Assembly: GCA_900544685.1 (NCBI GenBank)
Contig: UQWA01000007.1
Span: forward strand, 41,029 to 105,028
Reading direction: 5' to 3'
Source of the DNA: an uncultured Lachnospiraceae bacterium
Lineage (GTDB): Bacteria > Bacillota > Clostridia > Lachnospirales > Lachnospiraceae
Length of the DNA stretch: 64,000 nt
Numbering within the stretch: position 1 is the stretch's first letter; every line of letters begins with the position of its first letter. Shown here in pieces: positions 1-5,973 of this stretch. Made by a program: the position numbers and the translations under genes. The notes under the pieces were generated by a model. The model did not search any database. It was not told where the DNA came from and saw only the letters and a list, made by a program, of their open reading frames with translations.

Positions 1-612
1 CTTTTCTGCACGTATAGCGTGCATATAATCTTTTAAATCATTTAATGAATAAATAATATCAGATAAAGTGTTCAAGTTTAAAATTTTATTATATCCATGT
101 TGCTCTTTTCCTGTTAGCAGTGCATAATAGCAGTATTTTTTGCTAGCTGAATCACTTGAAGTTGCATATTGTCTTATTTGATCCAACAGAAGATTCCCTT
201 TTTCAGTAGTGATTAGATAGTCCAATATATTTTTCCAATCAATGGCTATTTCTTTATGTATATTGTTGTTTTTTTCTGTTAAAAAAATATGCAATAAAGA
301 TAATTTGTTAAATGATTGCTGAGAAAGAGCATAAGTCCTATCAATATATGCTTTAAAATGCGTGTCTGTATTTATACGACCTAACAGATAATCTATATCA
401 CATCCTAGAATAATGGACAGGTTGATTAAATCAATGGTTTTAGGTAAAGTGTCCTGTTCCCAAGATCTATATGTTTTGACTGTTACGCCAAGCATATCAG
501 CTAACTGCTCTTGTGTGTATCCCTTTTCTTTGCGCTTTGTTCTTAGATTTCCAGTAAATATGTTTATTATATCTTCATGTTCAATTATAGGTATATTATT
601 ACTTATTTTCAT
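1..612 (-). CDS. XRE-family transcriptional regulator, partial (3' end outside window)
   Basis: The minus strand is open from an ATG at 612-610 to the window edge (204 codons). A GGAGG lies 8 nt upstream (625-621). The N-terminal part contains an XRE helix-turn-helix, with TQEQLADMLGV followed by TVKTYRSWEQ at about residues 35-58. The rest, which includes IDYLLGR, resembles the tail of phage/ICE repressors. It is divergent from the excisionase-like gene at 732, and a palindrome at 641-660 lies between them. I infer the lysogeny or transfer repressor of this mobile element. The C-terminal half is not assignable. Confidence 0.85.
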   Translation of the reverse strand, partial: MKISNNIPIIEHEDIINIFTGNLRTKRKEKGYTQEQLADMLGVTVKTYRSWEQDTLPKTIDLINLSIILGCDIDYLLGRINTDTHFKAYIDRTYALSQQSFNKLSLLHIFLTEKNNNIHKEIAIDWKNILDYLITTEKGNLLLDQIRQYATSSDSASKKYCYYALLTGKEQHGYNKILNLNTLSDIIYSLNDLKDYMHAIRAEK

Positions 613-640
613 TCGATACACCTCCAATAATGAGTAGTAA

Positions 641-660
641 ATAGGTAATTGTTTACCTAT
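641..660. promoter_or_regulatory. palindromic operator of the element regulator
   Basis: ATAGGTAA and TTACCTAT form a perfect 8-bp inverted repeat with a 4-nt spacer (TTGT). It lies in the divergent gap between the XRE regulator (start 612) and the gene at 732. The position fits autoregulation plus control of the rightward genes. Binding by the adjacent regulator is inferred. Confidence 0.6.
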
Positions 661-731
661 ATCATATCAGATACAATTAGACTTGTAAACAGCAAATAGT
701 TAATGAGATGAAGTGAATATGAGGTGAAAGC

Positions 732-929
732 ATGTTAAAAACAAATGAACACAATGCATCATTTAATGATTTAGCAGTTGATACTGCAGGGCTTCAGGCA
801 TTACTACATGCCGGAATTAAAACCGCAACCGAAATTGGTATAGCGGCAGGAGCAAAAATTTATGTAGGACGGCGGGTACTCTGGAACGTTGCAAAGATCC
901 GAAAATATTTGGATGAGATTTCGGAATGA
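732..929 (+). CDS. excisionase-like small DNA-binding protein
   Basis: This 65-residue protein has the pattern common in Firmicutes integrative elements: LAVDTAGLQALL, then an A-E-I-G turn, then GRRVLWNVAKIRKYL. That pattern fits a MerR/Xis-type winged helix in which the VGRR segment forms the wing. GAGGTGAAAGC precedes the ATG. It is the first rightward gene after the operator and overlaps the translation-initiation region of the next gene. The likely role is directing excision by the integrase at 5974, or acting as an early regulator. The function is inferred from family resemblance. Confidence 0.6.
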   Translation: MLKTNEHNASFNDLAVDTAGLQALLHAGIKTATEIGIAAGAKIYVGRRVLWNVAKIRKYLDEISE

Positions 930-939
930 GGTGATAAAT

Positions 940-1275
940 ATGGTCATTGAATTTTTGAAGAAAGGAAAGCAAAACGCCATCCCATCTAAATTACTTGCAG
1001 AAATGGCTGGCTGCGGAAATGTTCGTGATCTTCGGGCTCTTGTGTCACAGGAACGGCAGCAGGGGGCGGTGATCCTTTCAACATCCCGGGGTGGTGGAGG
1101 ATATTACCTGCCGGCGGATGCAGCAGAGGTCCGTGAGTTTATTCGTACTCTGGATGCCAGGGCAAGGCACACGTTCTTGGCGCTGAGATCAGCAAGAAAA
1201 TATTTGAAAGAACTGGAGATCGATAATGAAAAAATGGAAGGGGTGGGGGATTGTGTACCAAGAGATCATGCGTGA
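940..1275 (+). CDS. small winged-helix protein of the mobile element
   Basis: I place the start at ATG 940, 6 nt after GAGGTG, rather than at the upstream in-frame ATG at 889, which lies inside the preceding gene. The 111-residue product reads as a compact winged helix: ISxKxLA-like PSKLLAEMAGC, then DLRALVSQERQQGAVILS, then the glycine-rich wing SRGGGGYYLP. A charged helical tail follows. Similar small proteins sit beside replication initiators in clostridial prophages and ICEs. A DNA-binding or replication accessory role is inferred. Confidence 0.6.
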   Translation: MVIEFLKKGKQNAIPSKLLAEMAGCGNVRDLRALVSQERQQGAVILSTSRGGGGYYLPADAAEVREFIRTLDARARHTFLALRSARKYLKELEIDNEKMEGVGDCVPRDHA

Positions 1276-1990
1276 CCGTGACATTTCACCGGAAGCAAAA
1301 TGCATTTATGCATACTTGGCAAGTTTGGCTGGGATGAAAAATGTTTGCTACCCATCAATCGACACACTGATTTATGAGCTGGGTATGAGTAAAAACAGGA
1401 TTGCAAAGCACATGAATCAACTCCTAGAAAAGGGCATTGTGGAAAGAGTGCGAGAACATAACGGGAATCTATATGGTCGTAATATTTATCGTATCACACA
1501 TGAAAATGAGGTACTAGGCGAGATGGGAGGTTTTCGACCGCTCGAAAATGAAGATCTCGAAAACCGAGAGGTCGAAAATAAAGCCAATAATACAAAGAGT
1601 TTAAAAACTAATAGTTTAAATATAAAGAAAGATATTATAAGTCCAATAGTCACTCTATACAATCAAATGTGTCCTTCGTTACCCCGTGTTACTAAGATTT
1701 CCGACGCAAGAAAAAAGGCAATCCAGGCACGATTAAATCAGGGATATATCATTGATGACTTTAGAAATTTATTTGAGCTTGCCGAAAGCAGTAGCTTTTT
1801 GAAGGGGCGAAATGATCGGAATTGGATAGCAACTTTTGATTGGTTAATAAAGGACCGAAACATGGCCAAGGTTCTGGATAACAATTATCAAGATAGAAAG
1901 GGGATAAACATAAGTGGAGCAAGTGACAATAAAGATCGGCGACCAGCTTCAGATCGGTACAGAGGAATGCTCAAGGATGGGGACTGTTAA
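1226..1990 (+). CDS. replication initiator / replisome organizer-like HTH protein
   Basis: 254 residues. The N-terminal region, from GWGIVYQEIMRD through SPEAKCIYAYLAS and YPSIDTLIYELGMSKNRI, is the winged-helix domain found at the front of phage and ICE replisome organizers. It is followed by a low-complexity linker and a DnaD-like C-terminal segment near residues 140-215 (ISPIVTLYNQM, NWIATFDWLI). The start ATG 1226 has CTGGAGAT 6 nt upstream and overlaps the previous gene by 50 nt. The pairing with a DnaC-type ATPase supports a role in origin opening and helicase loading for the element. Confidence 0.75.
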   Translation: MKKWKGWGIVYQEIMRDRDISPEAKCIYAYLASLAGMKNVCYPSIDTLIYELGMSKNRIAKHMNQLLEKGIVERVREHNGNLYGRNIYRITHENEVLGEMGGFRPLENEDLENREVENKANNTKSLKTNSLNIKKDIISPIVTLYNQMCPSLPRVTKISDARKKAIQARLNQGYIIDDFRNLFELAESSSFLKGRNDRNWIATFDWLIKDRNMAKVLDNNYQDRKGINISGASDNKDRRPASDRYRGMLKDGDC

Positions 1991-2723
1991 GTCTATTCAT
2001 GGGATTCAGACGGACACACACCAAGGGGCACTGATTCAATTCGATATCAATGGATACTGGACGGCTGACTGTTTTTATCCGTTTGGGACATTGACCGGTG
2101 AGCGTATCGATGAACGAAGAAAACTGAGCGGTATGCCAGCGGAATACGTGAATAAGCAGGCATGTAGCTTTGACTGGGACTTATATGAAGAGGACTGCGT
2201 TGCACAGAAAAAAATAGTGAATGCATTTATCATTAATTTTGATATGTTTCGGAAACAGGGGCGAGGATTATATATTTCATCCAGTACAAAGGGTTCGGGG
2301 AAAACACTGCTTGCTTGTGTATTAGCAAATGAAATTATCAAGAAGCAGGATCTTTCCGTGAAGTTTATAGCTGTTCCGGACTATATCACGCTCGTCTCAC
2401 AAAAAGATGAGAATAGTATGCGAAGAAAAGAAAGTATCAAAAACGCAGATCTGCTTATCCTTGATGATGTTGGGGCGCAGCTGGAAAATAAGGACTGGAT
2501 CAACACGGCACTGTTTCAGCTGATCAACCGGAGATGTACAGATCTGCTGCCAACTATTTTTACCAGTAATTTTACAATGGAGCAGTTGCGAATGGACGAA
2601 CGAATCAAGGACAGGATTCATGCAATGTCTGTTCCGGTATTTATGCCAGAAAAGAATATCCGGTGGCAGCAGACTGAAAAGATGAATAGAGCGTTTCTGC
2701 AATCTGTTTTGGACGAAAACTAA
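1914..2723 (+). CDS. DnaC-like helicase loader ATPase
   Basis: 269 residues starting at GTG 1914, 10 nt after AGAAAGGGG and overlapping the initiator gene by 77 nt. The AAA+ core is clear: Walker A SSSTKGSGKT near residue 125, Walker B ADLLILDDVG near 180, and a sensor-like TIFTSNFTME. The N-terminal ~90 residues hold a basic adaptor segment and a single YVNKQACSFDW motif typical of ICE-borne DnaC proteins. It probably loads the host DnaB helicase at the element's origin. Confidence 0.85.
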   Translation: MEQVTIKIGDQLQIGTEECSRMGTVKSIHGIQTDTHQGALIQFDINGYWTADCFYPFGTLTGERIDERRKLSGMPAEYVNKQACSFDWDLYEEDCVAQKKIVNAFIINFDMFRKQGRGLYISSSTKGSGKTLLACVLANEIIKKQDLSVKFIAVPDYITLVSQKDENSMRRKESIKNADLLILDDVGAQLENKDWINTALFQLINRRCTDLLPTIFTSNFTMEQLRMDERIKDRIHAMSVPVFMPEKNIRWQQTEKMNRAFLQSVLDEN

Positions 2724-2808
2724 GGTGTTATGGGTGGGTATGTGCCTGAAAAGCTCCCATTTTCAAGGAAAATCATAAATTTTAATAGGCAAAAAGTGAG
2801 GTCGGAAC

Positions 2809-3066
2809 ATGATAATTAAAGCAGGAAAGCAAACTGAATGTGAAACTTTATTGGCATCAATTTGTTTTGTCGTGAAAAAGCAAAAATATGAAGGCATGCT
2901 GTTAATCAGGAACCGAAAAAAGTATACTGAGTCGGATATCAGAGTATATTCGAAAAACAAGGCAGCAGTCAGCAGACAATTGCATCAGATAGCTGCTCTT
3001 TTCCCACCGGGGAAGGATGTAAAGATTTTAGATCTGGGGGTGGTGAATGATGGGGCAGTATCTTGA
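2809..3066 (+). CDS. hypothetical element protein
   Basis: 85 residues, ATG 2809 preceded by GTGAGGTCGG. There is no membrane segment or recognised motif. The composition is mixed basic/hydrophobic with a central RNRKKYTESDIRVYSK stretch. It overlaps the next gene by 20 nt, which suggests translational coupling in the element's rightward operon. I do not recognise the family. Confidence 0.5.
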   Translation: MIIKAGKQTECETLLASICFVVKKQKYEGMLLIRNRKKYTESDIRVYSKNKAAVSRQLHQIAALFPPGKDVKILDLGVVNDGAVS

Positions 3067-3268
3067 AAAATATCAGTTGCAGCAGTTGAAAGAACGACAG
3101 GCGGACGGAGTAAAGAAACTTAGGTGGAATTCAGCATCTGAGGTTAGAAGATCTTTAGCCAGGGTGAATAATCTGGTCCTTAATGGGAAGATCAGTGCAA
3201 AAGAAGCAAATTCCATATTCTATTCTGCCAATCTAATATTAAAGGCGTTGGAGCTTGAGAAAAAATAA
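3047..3268 (+). CDS. hypothetical small helical protein
   Basis: 73 residues. Two adjacent ATGs (3047, 3050) follow GGGGGTGGTGA. The sequence is predicted helical and basic (LQQLKERQADGVKKLRW; VRRSLARVNNLVLNGKIS). The segment NGKISAKEANSIFYSANLIL resembles scaffold or DNA-associated small proteins seen in conjugative elements. No function can be assigned. Confidence 0.5.
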   Translation: MMGQYLEKYQLQQLKERQADGVKKLRWNSASEVRRSLARVNNLVLNGKISAKEANSIFYSANLILKALELEKK

Positions 3269-3275
3269 AAGCGTA

Positions 3276-3319
3276 GCATCACTGCTGATTGCAAGGGCGT
3301 AGGCAACCGGCAGTGATGC
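3276..3319 (+). promoter_or_regulatory. long stem-loop upstream of small gene
   Basis: GCATCACTGC (3276-3285) pairs with GCAGTGATGC (3310-3319), and inside it TTGC pairs with GCAA across a symmetric 3x3 internal loop. No T-run follows, so it is not an ordinary terminator. It sits in the 5' region of the gene at 3367 and may be an mRNA stability or regulatory element. Confidence 0.5.
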
Positions 3320-3366
3320 ATCTCTGTTTCTAAAATACCATATTTTGAGAACGGAGGAAAGGCAAA

Positions 3367-3699
3367 ATGAAAACACGGCACATGGGATATGTACACTATG
3401 GAATTTCAACGGAAAGATCAGAAGAATTACAGAAGCTGGCCAAACTGAAGGAGAATCGGGAACTGGTACAGATTGCGGCGGAACAGTCACGGTCGGAATT
3501 AGCAAAATATATTGTTGAAAGCCTTGTAGAAGGAATCAGTTATGAAAGACTTTATCGCAAATATTGGTTGCCGTATACTGCGGACGATTTCTACGGATAC
3601 AAGCGAAGGGCAATCTTTATTTTTGATATGCTTTTGAAACTGCAGAAGCTGTATGAGACAGGGGAACTGCCGAAGCAGAAGGGAGAACCTACACGCTGA
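3367..3699 (+). CDS. hypothetical element protein
   Basis: 110 residues, ATG 3367 with GGAGGAAAGG upstream. The middle (ENRELVQIAAEQSRSELAKYIVES) looks like a helical, helix-turn-helix-like segment. It is followed by an aromatic-rich region (YERLYRKYWLPY). Proteins of this shape are frequent in clostridial ICE and phage accessory regions, but I cannot name a function. It is the last rightward gene before the toxin-antitoxin locus. Confidence 0.5.
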   Translation: MKTRHMGYVHYGISTERSEELQKLAKLKENRELVQIAAEQSRSELAKYIVESLVEGISYERLYRKYWLPYTADDFYGYKRRAIFIFDMLLKLQKLYETGELPKQKGEPTR

Positions 3700-3760
3700 A
3701 AGAATTTATGAATGATGAATAGGTAAAGTGGCAACAGGCGAGAAAAAGGCAAATGGAAAA

Positions 3761-3789
3761 TTGACAAATTCCAAAAGCCAGCATATAAT
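3761..3789 (+). promoter_or_regulatory. consensus sigma-A promoter of antitoxin RNA
   Basis: A perfect TTGACA (3761-3766) and a perfect TATAAT (3784-3789) are separated by 17 bp. No gene of usual length follows on this strand, so the product is expected to be a short RNA beginning near 3796. Confidence 0.85.
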
Positions 3790-3795
3790 ATATTT

Positions 3796-3900
3796 ATCAA
3801 GACAGTCAGTAAGGGAAGTTAAGGTTCCCCGCCCTGGCGAACATATTTAGCTAAGATTTAGCCGCCTATTCATTACCAGTGAGCAGGGCGGCTATTTCTT
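3796..3900 (+). ncRNA. putative antisense RNA antitoxin (RatA/SR4-like)
   Basis: A transcript of about 100 nt would start 7 nt after the consensus promoter. It holds a small hairpin (GGGAA/TTCCC near 3812-3828) and would end at the AGCCGCC (3860-3866) / GGCGGCT (3887-3893) stem followed by ATTTCTT. Its 3' end overlaps the 3' end of the tiny hydrophobic gene encoded on the other strand. This is the arrangement of txpA/RatA and bsrG/SR4, where the RNA destabilises the toxin mRNA. The RNA itself is inferred. Confidence 0.6.
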
Positions 3901-3975
3901 ATGTGTGTATGTAAGAATAGATACAATTAAGCTGGCTGTCGTCAGAATTATCATAAATATCTCATAATCGCTCAT
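3892..3975 (-). CDS. putative holin-like type I toxin peptide, 27 aa
   Basis: ATG 3975-3973, with CAGGAGGGG 6-7 nt upstream and stop TAG at 3894-3892. The peptide starts MSDYEIFMIIL, continues as one hydrophobic span (TTASLIVSILTY) and ends in the charged tail THKK. Length, the acidic N-terminus (D-Y-E), a single membrane helix and a basic end all match the putative holin-like toxin family of Firmicutes. The convergent antisense transcript unit supports a type I toxin-antitoxin pair that stabilises the element. Confidence 0.75.
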   Translation of the reverse strand: MSDYEIFMIILTTASLIVSILTYTHKK

Positions 3976-4107
3976 AAGCATCCCCTCCTGTCAAGGCTCA
4001 GGAACAGGGGAACCACAGCCGCTCTACTGGCTGCCTGGATAAATACACTATTCAGTTTCTGTTATTTTCCCATATTACAAAATAATACTCGCCTGCTGCC
4101 GGTACAG

Positions 4108-4293
4108 CTACTTTTTGACGATAGAAAGCCGATAGGTAACATGATGATCCTCAGATGGTGGATTCTGAAAAATGTCTTCGTCAATCTCCAGATCAGTCCA
4201 GTCATCGGTATAAATTACGCCATCTAGTAGCTGTACCCGGATAAAATCAGGCAGTTTCAGAATATCATCATAGGTATACAGGCGTTTGGCCAT
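4108..4293 (-). CDS. hypothetical small acidic protein
   Basis: 61 residues, ATG 4293 preceded by GAAAGGATG. The N-terminal YTYDDILKLPDFIRVQLLDG vaguely recalls the start of Uma2-type nuclease domains, but the protein is far too short for that fold and carries no catalytic set. The remainder is acidic. It lies 29 nt downstream of the XRE gene at 4547 on the same strand, so the two are probably co-transcribed. Confidence 0.5.
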   Translation of the reverse strand: MAKRLYTYDDILKLPDFIRVQLLDGVIYTDDWTDLEIDEDIFQNPPSEDHHVTYRLSIVKK

Positions 4294-4322
4294 GATAGCA
4301 CATCCTTTCGTGAATAGCGTTG

Positions 4323-4547
4323 TTATGAGGTTGTTTGCTGAAAATCAATGATTAGATCATAACCCATTGCAGAAAGTATCTTTTGAGCATCTTCAAATCC
4401 AAAGTTTTTTTTATTAAGTAATTTGGTAAGACCTTGAGGTTTGATATTCAATTGTTCTGCAATCTCTCTTTGAGATATTTGCTTTTCAAGCATAAGCTTT
4501 TTTATTTCAATAACAATCTGGTCATTATTTATGTAATGTATAGACAT
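4323..4547 (-). CDS. small XRE-family regulator
   Basis: 74 residues forming little more than one helix-turn-helix. SQREIAEQLNIKPQGLTKLLNKKN covers the recognition helix, followed by DAQKILSAMGYDLII. ATG 4547 is preceded by AGGAGGTG. A divergent rightward promoter starts 90 nt away with a palindrome in its spacer, which suggests that this protein represses the 4849 gene and itself. The DNA-binding fold is secure; the target is inferred. Confidence 0.8.
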   Translation of the reverse strand: MSIHYINNDQIVIEIKKLMLEKQISQREIAEQLNIKPQGLTKLLNKKNFGFEDAQKILSAMGYDLIIDFQQTTS

Positions 4548-4568
4548 GATGCACCTCCTGTTACTTAG

Positions 4569-4597
4569 AGTATAATAAAGAACAGGTTATAAGTCAA
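4569..4597 (-). promoter_or_regulatory. leftward promoter of the small XRE gene
   Basis: Reading leftward, TTGACT (4597-4592) and TATACT (4574-4569) are separated by 17 bp. The spacer includes TATAACCTGTT, which shares TAACC with the rightward operator at 4648, so both promoters may be bound by one repressor. Confidence 0.7.
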
Positions 4598-4639
4598 TCT
4601 AAAAAGCTGAATAATAATACAAAACATATTACAAAAAGG

Positions 4640-4668
4640 TTGACAAGTAACCCAAAAAGGGTTATACT
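4640..4668 (+). promoter_or_regulatory. rightward promoter with operator in its spacer
   Basis: TTGACA (4640-4645) and TATACT (4663-4668) are 17 bp apart. The spacer carries the inverted repeat TAACCC-N5-GGGTTA (4648-4664), which reaches into the -10. A repressor bound there would block polymerase. The gene at 4323-4547 is the obvious candidate. Confidence 0.75.
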
Positions 4669-4674
4669 ATAATC

Positions 4675-4848
4675 AGATCAAGGAAATAGAAAAGCGAAGA
4701 GTGAAAACGAAGTGATCGGAAGATGTACCGGAGACACTCACAGGATACCGGGAAACAGGATAAGGGGATATTGAGACGGCCATGATGCCTTAGATACTTT
4801 AAAGCCTGCCGGAGCTGATCGGATTCTTGAGAGAAAGGAGATCGCAAG
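4675..4848 (+). other. untranslated leader of the 4849 gene
   Basis: About 170 nt separate the rightward promoter from the next start codon. The stretch is purine-rich and contains no convincing reading frame with its own ribosome site. I see no strong terminator stem, only short repeated CCGGA and GATCGGA words. It may be a structured leader. Confidence 0.4.
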
Positions 4849-5181
4849 ATGTGTTATAACCTGAGAAAAATTATGATGAATGCCTGGAAGAATTACCGGA
4901 AGAACAAAGATATCAGTTTTTCAGAAGCATTACACAGAGCATGGCTGACTGCAAAAGCGGAAAGCATCAATGCGGATCGTATTGAGAAAGGCAAAGTGGT
5001 GGCAGGAGTTACAGAGGAGATCAATACATGGTCAGCATGGCGCAAGCTGGGATATGAAGTGATTCATGGATCCAGAGCATTGTTTGGATGCAATCTGATC
5101 TGGGGCAGTAAAGGGGATGGAGCAGTATATAAAGCGCATTTCTTTGGAAGATCACAGGTACAGAGACTGGTAGCAGAATAA
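4849..5181 (+). CDS. conserved hypothetical protein of Lachnospiraceae elements
   Basis: 110 residues, ATG 4849 after AGAAAGGAGATCG. The sequence has a recognisable layout: an N-terminal helix (IMMNAWKNYRK), a second with SFSEALHRAWLTAK, then NTWSAWRKLGYEV and a C-terminal FGCNLIWGSKGDG. Small proteins with this layout recur in gut clostridial mobile elements, but no activity is known to me. It is the first gene under the repressed rightward promoter and leads into the recombination genes. Confidence 0.6.
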   Translation: MCYNLRKIMMNAWKNYRKNKDISFSEALHRAWLTAKAESINADRIEKGKVVAGVTEEINTWSAWRKLGYEVIHGSRALFGCNLIWGSKGDGAVYKAHFFGRSQVQRLVAE

Positions 5182-5206
5182 AGAATCTGGGAGGAGGTAG
5201 AGTAAA

Positions 5207-5281
5207 ATGGTTTTTCCGAAATTTTTTCAGAAAAAAAGAACCAGAGGATCAAGAAAGTATCAGAAAAGTATCACAGAATAA
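5207..5281 (+). CDS. possible 24-residue basic peptide
   Basis: ATG 5207 is preceded by GGGAGGAGGTAG at good spacing, and the frame closes at TAA 5279-5281. The peptide is strongly basic (FFQKKRTRGSRKYQK). The ribosome site is the main evidence. It could be a real micropeptide or the remnant of a longer gene. Confidence 0.4.
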   Translation: MVFPKFFQKKRTRGSRKYQKSITE

Positions 5282-5413
5282 TGAAAAAGCCCTTACCAGA
5301 GCGGCAACTCTGATAGGGGCAGGTAACCCGGCAACCGAATAAATTGAGGGGCTGTGCGTATTATAGCATATTCAGCCCTCTCAGAGCAATGAAGAAAGAA
5401 AAAGAGGCTAGAT

Positions 5414-5584
5414 ATGGAAAAAATAAATAATACAGTCAAAAATAACGAACCGGCGAGCTTATCAAAGGAACAGGAGTTAGAGCAGTACAAGGAATGGATA
5501 AATGAACTGGTGCAGAAAGTAACTGATCCAGAGCATTTAAAACGCACCTATAAACTGCTGCAGTATCTCTATATTTACAAGTAG
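5414..5584 (+). CDS. small acidic helical protein, 56 aa
   Basis: ATG 5414 (upstream AAAGAGGC) to TAG 5582-5584. The product is polar at its N-terminus and then forms an amphipathic helix: ELEQYKEWINELVQKV, then DPEHLKRTYKLLQYLYIY. Proteins of this shape commonly precede the integrase in clostridial elements. The next gene begins 4 nt after its stop, so the two are coupled. The function is unknown. Confidence 0.6.
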   Translation: MEKINNTVKNNEPASLSKEQELEQYKEWINELVQKVTDPEHLKRTYKLLQYLYIYK

Positions 5585-5588
5585 AATC

Positions 5589-5867
5589 ATGAAAGTACAG
5601 GACATTAAAATATATCCTCATTTCTTGCTGCATCCACCACGGGCGAGAAAAATGGACCGTAAGGAATGGACATATCTGAGAAGTGGTCTGGCTGAATTTG
5701 ATATTGTGGTGAATCCGCAGGGATATCTGATAGATGGGTACTGTGGGTATCTGCTGGCGAAGAAATTCGAATTAACAGACGTTCCGGTTACTGTCCAGAC
5801 AGATAAATACCTCTCAGACCTCACAGAATGGACAGGAAACAATAAAAGGGATAAAGGCAGAGGATAA
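5589..5867 (+). CDS. ParB/sulfiredoxin-fold-like protein
   Basis: 92 residues, ATG 5589 coupled to the preceding stop. The pattern IKIYPHFLLHPPRARKMDRK, IVVNPQGYLIDGYCGYLLAK and LTDVPV matches the N-terminal ParB-like nucleotide-binding fold, in which the DG(Y/H) turn binds phosphate. The protein ends after that single domain and has no DNA-binding helix-turn-helix. A terminator follows before the integrase. A role in element segregation or regulation is a guess. Confidence 0.6.
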   Translation: MKVQDIKIYPHFLLHPPRARKMDRKEWTYLRSGLAEFDIVVNPQGYLIDGYCGYLLAKKFELTDVPVTVQTDKYLSDLTEWTGNNKRDKGRG

Positions 5868-5918
5868 GCCACAAACATAGAAACATCAATTTACAGGCAA
5901 TATAACGATTACAGAGAG

Positions 5919-5955
5919 AATGGCAGCGGTGCAAAAAGTCCTGCTGCCATTTTTC
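5919..5955 (+). terminator. rho-independent terminator before the integrase
   Basis: ATGGCAGC (5920-5927) pairs with GCTGCCAT (5943-5950), followed by TTTTTCT. It separates the small-gene operon from the integrase, whose start is only about 20 nt downstream. The integrase may therefore depend on readthrough. Confidence 0.8.
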
Positions 5956-5973
5956 TATAAAGGGGCGAAATGA

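Noticed and set aside
413..637. 74-codon plus-strand frame at the left end
   Set aside because: It is the antisense shadow of the XRE regulator, whose helix-turn-helix and ribosome site are on the minus strand.
4108..4293. Uma2-family nuclease
   Set aside because: Only a short N-terminal resemblance; the catalytic acidic/lysine set and two thirds of the fold are missing.
4662..4847. 61-codon minus-strand frame in the leader of the 4849 gene
   Set aside because: No ribosome site and it lies opposite a promoter-driven leader.
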